A DNA stretch of 63,082 nucleotides, taken from the NCBI GenBank assembly GCA_023383055.1, contig JAHDYP010000018.1:1-63082 (forward strand), in the 5' to 3' direction. A program made the translations under genes and the position numbers. This document shows positions 20,501 to 28,801 of the stretch, piece after piece. This DNA comes from Verrucomicrobiota bacterium. Lineage in GTDB: Bacteria; Verrucomicrobiota; Verrucomicrobiia; Limisphaerales; JAHDYP01. How positions within the stretch are numbered: the first letter of the stretch is position 1; every line of letters begins with the position of its first letter. Under the pieces are notes generated by a model. That model saw only the letters and a program-made list of their open reading frames with translations, searched no databases and had not been told where the DNA came from.

Positions 20501-21119
20501 AACGCCGAATCTGACCTATTTGCCAGCCGCGGACTTTTACGGGGCAGACCAGTTCGGGTTCAAGGCGACCGACGGGACGCTGAACTCGACGGAAGCCGCC
20601 GTGTCGATCACCGTGCGATCCGTGAACGATTCGCCCTCCGTCACCCTGACCCGGCCAACGCCTGGCGCCCAGTTCATGGCGCCAGCGACCATCGAGTTGG
20701 AGGCACAGGCCAGCGACCTCGATGGCACCGTCGCCAAGGTGGAGTTCTACGCCGGGACCACCTTGCTCGGCGAAGCCTCCGTGGCACCGTTCCGCCTCTC
20801 CTGGATGGACGTAGTGGCGGGCAACCTCGTCTTGACTGCCAGGGCAACCGACAACGAAGGAGGCGAGACGCTCTCCGGGGAACTGACGGTGTCCGTGCTG
20901 GCGGCGCTGGGGTCGGCTGAGGTCCTCGAGGACGGAACGTTCCGGTTCCGGCTTATGGGCGAGCCGGGCCGGCCCTATGTGATCGAGATGTCGGAGGATC
21001 TGGCGCATTGGACTCCGCAGCAGACGAACACGGTGGATGCGGTGGGATGGATGGTGGTGACCGAACAGGTGGCTCCAGGAGTCAGCGGCCGCTATTACCG
21101 GGCCCGGCTGGAGCCGTGA
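14574..21119 (+). CDS. Giant secreted protein with two PA14 domains and a double beta-helix
   Basis: 2181 aa. A hydrophobic segment at about 40-57 (HWLVLLASISLAAHPVQTGA) is probably a signal peptide behind a long n-region; ATG 14574 is the only good start but has no clear ribosome-binding site. Modules: PA14 (66-226), Ig (242-323), SbsA-like (330-420), PA14 (425-586), Ig (598-683), SbsA-like (690-783), beta-helix 1 (786-1138, YRAVGDGVADDTAALQ), beta-helix 2 (1140-1510), He_PIG (1516-1613), DUF1349/laminin-G-like (1619-1833), He_PIG (1834-1928), a tandem-95/cadherin-like repeat (1930-2016), a Big-type Ig (2019-2113, KVEFYAGTTLLGE) and a C-terminal module ending SGRYYRARLEP. The helix-to-DUF1349 block is homologous to the first gene and to the next gene but is the most divergent of the three. 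It lies 43 bp before the next giant gene. Confidence 0.9.
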   Translation: MHRDLSTLVPRVSTFTSPLPAPDSSQKPGQIPGCSIAVRHWLVLLASISLAAHPVQTGAAERLPGFLLREVYSGIAGVELTNLTSHPGFPDQPDAIAYIDSFETPVNVGDNYGVRLSGYVVPPLTGDYVFYMASDDQGALFLSTDEDPSNKLQIALEPGWNASRDWIGTANRPNRENISAPIHLESGTAYYIEALMKEASGGDNLAVTWRIPGGVEPTNGAPPIPGEFLAAPRHPSALAVAIVQPPSDETVVEFEPVTFSVAVTGTPVITYQWLKNGVPIPQAAGPSFTISAAAFADHGATFGVIVGNALGNVVSSDATLTVVPDTVAPTLLGATGSATFDRVTVRFSEPIDPAEAADASHYALSDNLPIHAARLLSDGLTVVLQTALQTPGSPYTVTVNGVHDRAATPNEIAPNSPATFAAFVLSTGYLRHELFFNLPGDNVADLTNDFRFPDEPDSVSFLNQFEAPVSFADFYGARLHGYLLPPVTGNYVFYLCPNSQGALFLSPDDDPARRVLIAWVPYPTASRYWGSGGSGSISLPIHLDAGHRYYVEALMKNQSGNDNLGVAWQLPGMPPPANGDPPISGPYLAIGADAGTASLTILRQPQSLTVGDHQPARFSVRAASSSYDLLYQWQRDELDIPGATGSEYAVENVTFGDSGARFRCVVTVPGATVASDDATLTVAVDAAPPGLVSAEGDPSLHRVSLVFSESIDPADAVNTANYQLSGGVSVHSATLQNDQRTVLLETSPQASGAEYTLTVNAIRDISSAANPVATASQIQFIAWVPEEFVGPFPSWADLKRDYRAVGDGVADDTAALQLALNDLGKDQHAHVLYLPAGTYRITQTLMFADRVGVGILGENPDTTTIRWDGLPDGLMLHWNGVGFSRIGRLTFDGVQRALTAIAQKYDHAGPHVPTLNEYADMVFRDVAFGMRIGFASNDDVGTVLRCRFLRCSQMGISMESYNALIWSVRQSSFEDCVIGVGNVPYAGACHVYDSVFERSTDADIKVGNCDGYFSFRGNTSIDSRAFFVATGPAGCAGNITLQRNTVIDPLDATPIIVGDAGPVVLLDNVIRSRPENSSGPAVLLFLEGAKAVSIGNTYTTAKTVESQGGSVFALDDRTVSPAALNLTLPELPEPFPNFHRTIIEVPVGADASAIQAALDTAHQLRGSRPVVHLPTGVYAIDRTLVVLAGSDVQLIGDGLYGSSLLHWTGPGPGPVLRFEGPTHATAREFGVHGGDRATAIVVDNADQPGARVFIGHPYLVGAEHCNVLLLVDRLDHTEVTLHDQGMGGARAANLRVVGGARQSRGEPLGGRVTVIGSAGGSGSHALAFDVLNGGRLMAQDVWHEGGSDSTFLRLTDSGSFTLHGAFLAMTGSAGPDFSGRLEIDDFRGDVTFLNTGFAATTLKVHGEGRDTSVLLLGTYGYPGPQDGIDSTYLQVDSPHTQLEWLSSLRSIPGIRESASADWGIADPAFIFRMLAQTREAKPLLLTPKPTEVTDFRLYRVAVDRSLNGIVLSGTNAPPGLTEIPDQLATEGVPLEIAITAADADLPFNLLTFTLGPGGPDGLELNPTNGVLTWTPAEAQGPSTNEITVMVTDDGSPALSDTKTFQITVTEANTPPLLLGVIGTVTNSTFDGALDVGVPGNPLEPGSTTVNPDGTIEITAGGVGIWNAPDSVHFAYQEVVGDFDVRMQVVSMKPVDQGTSSGLMVRENLGPGSRQLFAVVVVAGPTLDGVGSQQGIDQYGAYRRETTDGPLLHWTNPGFIYGVPYPNAWLRLRRQGGTFTAYRGTNGVNWIPYAHTTNASPYPDHVYVGAWATSANNGPGWATVAHLANYRNVHGRYVPVGDRVLDEGASLSFTPKASDGDLPPQSLNWSLDPGAPESTSMDPATGVFTWTPSESQGPGIYPIAVRVTDNGEPPLSDALAFTVTVNEVNDPPVAHAAALTTDEDTPLALALSATDPENDPLSFTVTTSPTHGTLTGTTPNLTYLPAADFYGADQFGFKATDGTLNSTEAAVSITVRSVNDSPSVTLTRPTPGAQFMAPATIELEAQASDLDGTVAKVEFYAGTTLLGEASVAPFRLSWMDVVAGNLVLTARATDNEGGETLSGELTVSVLAALGSAEVLEDGTFRFRLMGEPGRPYVIEMSEDLAHWTPQQTNTVDAVGWMVVTEQVAPGVSGRYYRARLEP

Positions 21120-21162
21120 ACCCATCGCCAGGGATAACATCAAGAAGGAACCTGAGGAGCAT

Positions 21163-24100
21163 ATGCGAAAGACATTCCAGCGTGGTGTGGTCATGGTTGG
21201 GTTGCTGGTGATGGCACCGGCGCACGCCGCCGGCGTGGGAGTTGACTTCCTGAAGCTGCCCCTGCGCTTTGAGCCGAAGGCGGAACGACCCGATGCGTCC
21301 GCCGAGTTTCTCGCCCGCGGGCCGGGATACGCTGTGCTGGTCACGCCCACGGGCGTGAGACTCCAGTTGCAGGCAAAACCGGGGCCGGCGGAGACCGCAA
21401 CCCTCGGGGATCGGCTCCTGGCGTCTCCTCTGAATGTCAGCGGCTCCAGTCTGCGTTTGAACCTGGTCGGCGCGAATCCCGCCGCCCGCCTCGCCGGAAC
21501 TGGGCAACTCCCGGGCAAGGTAAATTACTTCCGAGGAAACGATCCGACGAAGTGGCGAAGGAATGTGCCCACGTTCGCCAAGGTGTCGTGCGAAGCGGTC
21601 TATCCCGGCATCGACCTGGTCTATTACGGCACGAGCCAGGAGCAGTTGGAATATGACTTCATCGTGGCACCGGGCGCCGATCCGGGCTTGCTCGCCCTGG
21701 AGGTCGAGGGTGCCGACCGGGTGCAGGCGGATTCGCAAGGCGATCTGGTGGTCGAGGCGTCGGGCGGCCGGATGCGCCTGCACCGGCCGGTGATCTACCA
21801 GACCGTGAACGGCACCCGCCAGAGCATTGCGGGCGGCTATGTGTTGCGGGAGGAGAAATCGGAAATCGGAAATCAGACATCAGACGTCAGAGATCGAGTC
21901 CAGGTCGCTTTCGAAGTTGCGACCTACGATCCCTCCCTGCCGCTGGTCATCGATCCGGTGTTGAGCTTTTCCTCGTTCCTTGGCGGCACTGGAGCTGAGA
22001 CTGGATCCGCGGTTGCGGTCGATTCCGTTGGCGACATCTATGTCGCCGGCCGGACCGATGCGGGCTTCCCGGGTTTGAATCCGATCAGCCCCGAACCGCC
22101 GCACACGGTCAGTGGCGATGCCTTCGTGGTCAAACTGAAAGGGGATGGTTCAGGGGTCGTCTATGCGGTTTACCTGGGCGGCTCGACGGGGGCCCAAGCC
22201 ACCGGAATCGCCGTCGATTCAGCCGGGAATGCCTGCATCATGGGCGATACCTGGTCCGGTGATTTTCCCCTTGTCAACCCCCTCCAACCCGATCACAAAC
22301 ACGGAGGCCCGGACGCTTTCGTGGCCAAGCTGAACCCGGCCGGCAACGCCATCCTCTATTCCACGTTCCTCGGCGGTAGCGGCAGCGAAGGAGCCCGACG
22401 CATCACCGTGGATGCAAACGACAATGCCTATGTGACGGGCATCACGACTTCGGACGACTTCCCGACGACCAGCGGAGCCTTTCAAACGAACCGCAGCGGT
22501 GACTGGGACGCGTTCGTAACCAAGTTCAACCCGGGAGGATCCGCGATCGTCTATTCGACCTACCTCGGCGGCAGCGGCGACGAATTCAGTTACTTCAGTC
22601 CAACCGTCGCGGTGGATCCGTCAGGCAGCGCCTATGTGGTCGGCACTACCACTTCGACGAACTTCCCCACGACGGCAGGGGCTCTGCAAACTCATTACGG
22701 TGGCGGGAGCAGCGACGCGTTTGTGGCCAAGCTTAATCCGGCTGGTTCAGCGCTGGTATACTCAACTTACCTCGGCGGCAGCTCGTATGACGGGGCGCAT
22801 CTGAGTCCTCGCGTGGACCAGCAAGGATCGGCTTACGTGGCCGGCGACTCCGGGTCACCAGACTTCCCACTCACCCCGGGGCCTTTCTCAATCTCACCAC
22901 AGTATCCGGCCTTGTTCACCACGTTCGGGGAGCTGTTTGTGTCGAAACTGTCGAGTGATGGCTCGAGTCTGGTCTATTCGACGCGCCTCCCTGGCCAGCA
23001 TTGTTATGGGATTGCCGTCGATCCCGCCGGCAGTGCGTGGGTTGCCGGAGACACAGGGGCGCAGAACGGCAATGTGGTTTTCCCATCCATAGATCCCATT
23101 CAAGCGGCGTTCGGCGGTGGTGGCACCGATGCCTTCATCCTCAAGGTGGCGCCCGATGGCGACCACTTGCAGTTCTCGAGTTACTACGGCGGCGCTGACG
23201 GTGAGTCCGCCCTCGATATCGCCACGGACGGTCACGGCAATCTCTACGCGGTAGGACAGACCGCCTCGGCTTCGTTCCCCGCAACGAACGCGGTTCAAGG
23301 GCTGTTCGGCGGCATCGCGGATGCCTTTGTTCTGAAGATCAGCGACCCGGATGTGATGCCGCCCGTCGTGCTTGCCGTCGGCAATTACGGCGACTCAAAC
23401 ATCGTGATCATCGACTTCTCGGAATCACTCGACTTCGCCTCGGCAACCAACGCCGCGAACTACGAAATGGACCAGGGCGTGGCGGTCGAATCTGTGAGCA
23501 TGGGCATCCACTCACGATCGGTCAGGCTGCTGACTTCCGGCATGGTTCTGGGAACCACCTACAACCTGACGGTCAACGGCGTGCTCGATCGAGCTCCGGT
23601 GCCTAATGCCATCGTGTCCGATACGCAGGTGAGTATTACCGCCCTGGGACTTTATCGGGGTTTCCTGCGCCAGGAGATTTACGAGGGGGTGGGTCTGACC
23701 GGCAGTCTGGCCGAGCTGACAAACAATGCAAAGTTCCCCGAGCATCCGGACAGCGTCATGGACATCCATCAAGCTGAGATCCTGGCGGGCGCATACTATC
23801 AGGACGGGGTGAGGCTGAGCAGTTGGTTGCTGCCGCCAGTAACGGGCGAATACACATTCTATCTCTGCAACGCCTCGCAGGCGGCGCTCTACTTGAGCCG
23901 GAATCAAAGCCCGCTCAACAAAGCCCAGATCGCTTTTGAACCTACGGGCTTCGGTTCTGGCGGGAGCGGACCGCGATTTTGGAATCATCCGGTGCCGGGC
24001 TGGAACGGGACCCCGCTTCCGAATGTTTCCCTGCCTGTCCACCTGGAAGCGGGCAAGGCTTACTATTTGGAAGTCCTGGCGAGCAGCAGCGCAACGGACG

Positions 24101-27100
24101 TTCTCGGACTTGCCTGGCAGCTGCCCGGTGAACCCGTTCCCAGCAACTTTGACCTACCCATCCCGGGATCTTATCTGGCCGTTCCAGGCAACCCACAAGC
24201 CGCCACGCTAAGCATTGACCAGCAACCGCAGAGCGCTTCCGTGGCCGAGGGGGAAACCGTGTCGTTCAGCGTCACGGCCGCGGCATCATCCTCGAACCTC
24301 TTCTATCAATGGCGCAAGAATGGTTCGGATCTGCCCGGCGAACACGGACCGAGCCTCCTCATCCCCGAGACGCAGTTGGGCGATGACGGCACCATTTACG
24401 ATTGCGTACTCACCGTTCTTGGCGCCGTCGCCACCAGCCAAACGGCCGTCCTCACCGTCACCAACGACTCCACACCGCCCACGCTCCTTTCAGCGGAAGG
24501 AACGATTTCCTCGAGCCACCTCACGCTGGTCTTCTCCGAGCCGGTCCATGCCGGCGATGCCACGAACACCGCGAATTACCAGTTGAGTGGTGGGCTGACG
24601 GTTTCCCACGCGGTGCTGCTGGCCGATCGGCGCACGGTCGTGTTGACCACCAGCCAACAGGCCCCCGGCTCGAATTACACCGTTCAGGTTTCCGGCATCC
24701 GGGATCGCGCGACTGCCGGCAATAGCATGGTGGCTGGCACGCCAGCGCCGTTCTTCGGCTGGGTGGACGAAGAATTCGTAGGACCGTTCCCAAGCTGGGC
24801 TAACGTGAAAGAGGTTTACGGAGCAGTCGGAGACGGTGTGGCCGATGACACGGCCCCACTGCAACGAGCGGTGGACGAAGTCGCCACCCCCGGCCATGCC
24901 GCCGTGCTCTATTTTCCGGCGGGCACCTATCGGATTACCCGGACCCTGCATTTCTTCGGCCGCCGAAGTGCCACCCTGGCGGGCGAAGACCCGCTCACCA
25001 CGATCATCCAGTGGGACGGTGCCGCCGACGAGGATCTGATGTTCGCCGACGGAGTGGTCGCGTCCCGTTGGATGCGCCTCACTTGGGATGGCTCCGGGAG
25101 GGCGCGCGTCGCGGTTCATCACGGCTATACCGGTGGCTGGCAAGTAACCGGTAATCTGCACACCGACGAGATCTTCAGAGACGTCGGGGCCGGCCTGCTC
25201 GTGGACCCGGTCAACGGCGGCGACAGCCACACCATCATCCGCTGTCACTTCCTGCGCTGTTCGCTCGAGGGCATCGCAACCTCCAGCTACAACGCCATTG
25301 ACTGGCACATCTGGGACTCGGTGTTCGAGGACTGCAGGTATGGGCTGATTTCCTTCGTGGGGAACTTCCATGTTTATCGCTCCCTGTTCTTGCGATCCAC
25401 GGAAATGGACGTCTTTTGTGGGACCGGATACACGGGCATCCGCGGTAACACTTCTATCGGCTCGAAGTCTTTCACCGACCACTACATCAACTATCAGGTA
25501 ACGATTCAGGGCAACACGATCATCGATTCGCTGGACCCGACGCCCATCCATTGGCCGGCGGGCGGATCGATGATCCTGCTCGACAACACCATCGTGAGCC
25601 GGGCCAACGTCACCAACGGTCCCGCGGTGCAGGTCGGCGACAATCTCACCTCCGCGGGGAACACGTTCACCGTGCCGAACCCCATCGCCGTGGGCGGACG
25701 CGCCATCACGATGGAAGACCGGGTCGTCAGCCGTGATTCCGTGGGCCTGGCGCCTGTCATGATCCCGCGCTTCCTGCCAAAATCGACCAGCCCGACAATT
25801 GAGGTTCCGGCGGGGGCAAACGCGACCGCCATTCAACAGGCGATTGACACGGCGGCAGCAATGAATGGCTTGCGCCCCATCGTTCACTTGCCGGCCGGAG
25901 ACTACTTCTTGGACCACACCCTGGTCATCCCGGCGAACTGCGACCTGCAATTGGTCGGCGATGGGTTGATCGGCAGTGCCACGACGTTGCACGGTAACAG
26001 CGCGATCCTCGGGGCCGCCATTCGATTGGTGGGACCGTCGCGGGCAACGCTGCGGGATTTCCACCTCGTCGGGGTGAGCCAAGGGACAGGAATCGCGGTT
26101 GAGAATTGCGACCAGCCTCAGGCGCGCATTTTCATGGAGCACATGTGGGCTGCCGGTGCGGGGGTCAATAATCTGCTGGTGGACCGGCTCGACCACACAG
26201 ACGTGAGCCTGCAAGACCTGACTCACGGAACCGCCGCCGGGGTGAGCTTGCGGGTGATTGGCGGCGCTGCGCAAGCGGCCGGACAGCTCACTGCCGGACG
26301 CGTCGATCTTTTCGGCGGCGGAAATGGCGGCGGCAATCTGTCCTACCAGGTCGAACACGGCGGACGCTTGATGGTTCAGGATTGTTGGTTCGAGGGACCG
26401 GAACCGAGGTTTATGCGCCTTACGGACTCCGGCACGTTCACGCTGAACAACGCGATGATCGCGGCGGGCGACCCGAATCACGGCGGCGGCGGTGTCGGCG
26501 TGGTCGAAATCGATGATTTTCACGGCCAAGCCGCCTTCCTCAACACAACCTTCAATCACACGCGAACCGTGGTCAGCGGCAATGGGACAGCCACGGACGT
26601 TCTGCTGCTCGGATGCGCTGGATTGAATGTCCTCGGCGCCACAAACGGCCAGACGTATTTGGACAACCAATCGCCCCATGCGCATGTCGAGCAATTGATG
26701 TCCGATTCGAGCGGCACCCAGATTCCCAACGTTGGTGATGGTAGTCCGGTTTTCTTGCGCCAGATGCTCTCCCAACTCCGGACCGAAACCCCGCGGCGGC
26801 TCGTTCCGCTGCCGGGCGGCGTGACCGATGTGCGAATCTACGGGGTCGGCGTCGAAGCGTGCCGAGTCGGGATCAGGCTAACCGGCACCAATGCCGCGCC
26901 CCAACTCGTTCCCATGCCCACCGAGTTCGCGGTCGCTGAGGGCAACCCGCTCACCGTGACGAACCAGGTCACCGATCCAGATCTGCCTTTTGACGTCTTC
27001 ACTTTCACCTTGGGGCCCGGAGCGCCCTCGGGCATGAATCTCAATCCCACCAACGGAGTGCTGGCTTGGACGCCCATCGAATCGGACGGCCCCAGCGTGA

Positions 27101-28341
27101 CCACTGTCCAAATCATCGTTGGAGACGATGGCTCGCCCCGGTTGTTCGCGACCAATACCCTCACCATCACCGTGCTTGAATCCAACCTCCCGTCCACACT
27201 CGGCGTGGTCGGAGTCGTGACGAATATGGTTTTAGATGACCTCGCAAACGTCACGACCGCGCCCCCGCACCCCGCGCGGCTACCCCCGTCGTGGGACTTG
27301 TTGGGCAACGGCGATTACAATCTGTTTGCCGGCGGCAACCAATTCCAGGTATACGACGACGGCGCGTTCGCATCGCAATTGATCAGCGGCGACTTCGATG
27401 TCAGCGTGCGGTTGGCCGCCATGGAAGCGCTCCGACCCGAGACGAGTGCGGGACTGATGGTGCGGGAGACTATTGACGACTTCAGCCGCCAACTTCACGT
27501 GCTGGCGCACCCCGCGGGCGTCACGCAAGACGGCCGAGTGGGATCAGGTTCCTTCGCAACGTATCAGCGTTCGGTGGCTGGAGCACCGACCGATCGCTGG
27601 GATAGCGGCTACGGCGGCGGGACCGTTTCGCTCCCGCAAGCCTGGATGCGCCTCCGGCGCCAGGACCAGTCGTTCAGCGCGTATTTGAGCGATGACGGCG
27701 TGGGCTGGACGCAGATCGGCCAGCACACCGCGATGCCCCCTTATCCGCGAGAGATCCACGTGGGCTTCGCGGTGAGTTCGGGCCATACCGAAATCAACGC
27801 CCACTTTCAGTTCCGCAGCTACCGGAACCTCGTCTCGATGCTGATGCCGATTCCGGACCTGACGATCAACGAGGGAGAATTGCTGTCCGTGGCCGTGAAG
27901 GCAAGCGACCCGGACATTCCGTTGCAAACCCTGGATTTCAGCTTGGATCCGGGTGCCCCGGATGGCGCGTCGATCGATCCATTCACCGGAGGTTTCACCT
28001 GGACGCCCAGTGAAGCTCAAGGACCCGGCGTTTACCCGATCACCATTCGTGTCACCGACGACGGAACTCCACCCCTGTCCGATGCCGAAACGATCACGAT
28101 CACGGTCATCGAACCGCCACGACCCGTCACCGTCTCGGGCGTCGAAGTGCGCGACGGCCAGTTCCGGTTCACCTTCGCCGCCCACCCCGGCAAAACTTAC
28201 CTCATCCAGGCCAAGAACCACCTCGACGATCCGCTCTGGATCGATCTCCAGGTGATTCCTGCACCGCCGCCCCTCTTCGAATTCGCCGAGCTTCTCCCCG
28301 GCACCGACACGCGCTATTACCGGGTCATCACGAGCGACTAA
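21163..28341 (+). CDS. Giant secreted SBBP-repeat / PA14 / double beta-helix protein
   Basis: 2392 aa. GAGGAG three bases before ATG 21163 supports the start, and residues 1-22 are a clear signal peptide ending PAHA. Modules: a DUF7948-like N-terminal domain (about 45-260, VNYFRGNDPTKWRRNVPTFA); a run of SBBP beta-propeller repeats (269-726, YSTYLGGS... AYVVGTT); SbsA-like (735-823); PA14 (830-993); Ig (1013-1100); SbsA-like (1105-1195); beta-helix 1 (1204-1543) and 2 (1545-1906); He_PIG (1908-2008); DUF1349-like (2008-2226); He_PIG (2226-2316); and a C-terminal module (2317-2392) nearly identical in DNA to that of the 2696-aa protein. Six heptamer units sit in frame at about residues 232-245, inside the N-terminal domain. 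Substrate and activity are unknown; sugar binding or cleavage is an inference from the helices. Confidence 0.92.
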   Translation: MRKTFQRGVVMVGLLVMAPAHAAGVGVDFLKLPLRFEPKAERPDASAEFLARGPGYAVLVTPTGVRLQLQAKPGPAETATLGDRLLASPLNVSGSSLRLNLVGANPAARLAGTGQLPGKVNYFRGNDPTKWRRNVPTFAKVSCEAVYPGIDLVYYGTSQEQLEYDFIVAPGADPGLLALEVEGADRVQADSQGDLVVEASGGRMRLHRPVIYQTVNGTRQSIAGGYVLREEKSEIGNQTSDVRDRVQVAFEVATYDPSLPLVIDPVLSFSSFLGGTGAETGSAVAVDSVGDIYVAGRTDAGFPGLNPISPEPPHTVSGDAFVVKLKGDGSGVVYAVYLGGSTGAQATGIAVDSAGNACIMGDTWSGDFPLVNPLQPDHKHGGPDAFVAKLNPAGNAILYSTFLGGSGSEGARRITVDANDNAYVTGITTSDDFPTTSGAFQTNRSGDWDAFVTKFNPGGSAIVYSTYLGGSGDEFSYFSPTVAVDPSGSAYVVGTTTSTNFPTTAGALQTHYGGGSSDAFVAKLNPAGSALVYSTYLGGSSYDGAHLSPRVDQQGSAYVAGDSGSPDFPLTPGPFSISPQYPALFTTFGELFVSKLSSDGSSLVYSTRLPGQHCYGIAVDPAGSAWVAGDTGAQNGNVVFPSIDPIQAAFGGGGTDAFILKVAPDGDHLQFSSYYGGADGESALDIATDGHGNLYAVGQTASASFPATNAVQGLFGGIADAFVLKISDPDVMPPVVLAVGNYGDSNIVIIDFSESLDFASATNAANYEMDQGVAVESVSMGIHSRSVRLLTSGMVLGTTYNLTVNGVLDRAPVPNAIVSDTQVSITALGLYRGFLRQEIYEGVGLTGSLAELTNNAKFPEHPDSVMDIHQAEILAGAYYQDGVRLSSWLLPPVTGEYTFYLCNASQAALYLSRNQSPLNKAQIAFEPTGFGSGGSGPRFWNHPVPGWNGTPLPNVSLPVHLEAGKAYYLEVLASSSATDVLGLAWQLPGEPVPSNFDLPIPGSYLAVPGNPQAATLSIDQQPQSASVAEGETVSFSVTAAASSSNLFYQWRKNGSDLPGEHGPSLLIPETQLGDDGTIYDCVLTVLGAVATSQTAVLTVTNDSTPPTLLSAEGTISSSHLTLVFSEPVHAGDATNTANYQLSGGLTVSHAVLLADRRTVVLTTSQQAPGSNYTVQVSGIRDRATAGNSMVAGTPAPFFGWVDEEFVGPFPSWANVKEVYGAVGDGVADDTAPLQRAVDEVATPGHAAVLYFPAGTYRITRTLHFFGRRSATLAGEDPLTTIIQWDGAADEDLMFADGVVASRWMRLTWDGSGRARVAVHHGYTGGWQVTGNLHTDEIFRDVGAGLLVDPVNGGDSHTIIRCHFLRCSLEGIATSSYNAIDWHIWDSVFEDCRYGLISFVGNFHVYRSLFLRSTEMDVFCGTGYTGIRGNTSIGSKSFTDHYINYQVTIQGNTIIDSLDPTPIHWPAGGSMILLDNTIVSRANVTNGPAVQVGDNLTSAGNTFTVPNPIAVGGRAITMEDRVVSRDSVGLAPVMIPRFLPKSTSPTIEVPAGANATAIQQAIDTAAAMNGLRPIVHLPAGDYFLDHTLVIPANCDLQLVGDGLIGSATTLHGNSAILGAAIRLVGPSRATLRDFHLVGVSQGTGIAVENCDQPQARIFMEHMWAAGAGVNNLLVDRLDHTDVSLQDLTHGTAAGVSLRVIGGAAQAAGQLTAGRVDLFGGGNGGGNLSYQVEHGGRLMVQDCWFEGPEPRFMRLTDSGTFTLNNAMIAAGDPNHGGGGVGVVEIDDFHGQAAFLNTTFNHTRTVVSGNGTATDVLLLGCAGLNVLGATNGQTYLDNQSPHAHVEQLMSDSSGTQIPNVGDGSPVFLRQMLSQLRTETPRRLVPLPGGVTDVRIYGVGVEACRVGIRLTGTNAAPQLVPMPTEFAVAEGNPLTVTNQVTDPDLPFDVFTFTLGPGAPSGMNLNPTNGVLAWTPIESDGPSVTTVQIIVGDDGSPRLFATNTLTITVLESNLPSTLGVVGVVTNMVLDDLANVTTAPPHPARLPPSWDLLGNGDYNLFAGGNQFQVYDDGAFASQLISGDFDVSVRLAAMEALRPETSAGLMVRETIDDFSRQLHVLAHPAGVTQDGRVGSGSFATYQRSVAGAPTDRWDSGYGGGTVSLPQAWMRLRRQDQSFSAYLSDDGVGWTQIGQHTAMPPYPREIHVGFAVSSGHTEINAHFQFRSYRNLVSMLMPIPDLTINEGELLSVAVKASDPDIPLQTLDFSLDPGAPDGASIDPFTGGFTWTPSEAQGPGVYPITIRVTDDGTPPLSDAETITITVIEPPRPVTVSGVEVRDGQFRFTFAAHPGKTYLIQAKNHLDDPLWIDLQVIPAPPPLFEFAELLPGTDTRYYRVITSD
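21855..21896 (+). repeat. Six-unit heptamer repeat inside a coding region
   Basis: The units are GAAATCG, GAAATCG, GAAATCA, GACATCA, GACGTCA and GAGATCG, 42 bp in all. The length is divisible by three, so the giant protein stays in frame and gains about 14 residues (KSEIGNQTSDV...). Related heptamers occur at 50997-51031. Confidence 0.75.
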
Positions 28342-28528
28342 TCAACAGCCCGTCTAGAATGGCACCCGGGGGGAAGGCGATTTGGGCGCCCGCACGTGTC
28401 TGCACTGTGAGTCCTCAAATGCTGGTCCGCGTTCGAACTGCCGCGCATCACGAGACATGACCAGGAATTCAGGACGACACCGGGGTTCTGGCTTGCAGGG
28501 TGTTGCCGTCAGGCGCATGGTGTCTGAC

Positions 28529-28801
28529 ATGAAGACACTAACGGTGCGTGATTTGAGCCGGAAGACGGCCACCGTGCTGGATGCCTTGGAGCGCGGGGAG
28601 ACTTTCGAGTTGCGGCGCAATGGCAAGGCGGTGGGCTACTTGACGCACACGGCGCCTGAGCCAGAGCGAAGGCCGGACTGGAGGTCGCATTTTGACTGGC
28701 TCAAGAAACAGAAGGTCAAGGGTGGAAATTTCGTGGAAGAGTTGAACGAAGACCGGCGTCGGCAGCGCGCTCGCGAAGCGGCCATGGTGGAGTCGGCATG
28801 A
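28529..28801 (+). CDS. Phd/YefM-type antitoxin
   Basis: About 90 aa beginning MKTLTVRDLSRKTATVLDAL, the usual N-terminal fold of Phd/YefM antitoxins, which bind DNA there and neutralise the toxin with a charged C-terminal tail (here NEDRRRQRAREAAMV). RRNGKAVGYL matches the conserved strand of the family. ATG 28529 is chosen because the homologous region starts there; ATG 28517 in the same frame is an alternative. The stop overlaps the toxin start in an ATGA, giving translational coupling. A small TGTCTGACA palindrome at the start codon could be an autoregulatory site, but this is speculative. Confidence 0.85.
   Translation: MKTLTVRDLSRKTATVLDALERGETFELRRNGKAVGYLTHTAPEPERRPDWRSHFDWLKKQKVKGGNFVEELNEDRRRQRAREAAMVESA

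Noticed and set aside
21963..23340. Possible CRISPR or DNA tandem array in the SBBP gene
   Set aside because: The repeats are protein-level propeller repeats with variable DNA and spacing, without conserved direct repeats and unique spacers.
24490..26775. 761-codon minus-strand frame opposite the beta-helix region
   Set aside because: Antisense shadow of recognisable helix repeats, with no motifs of its own.
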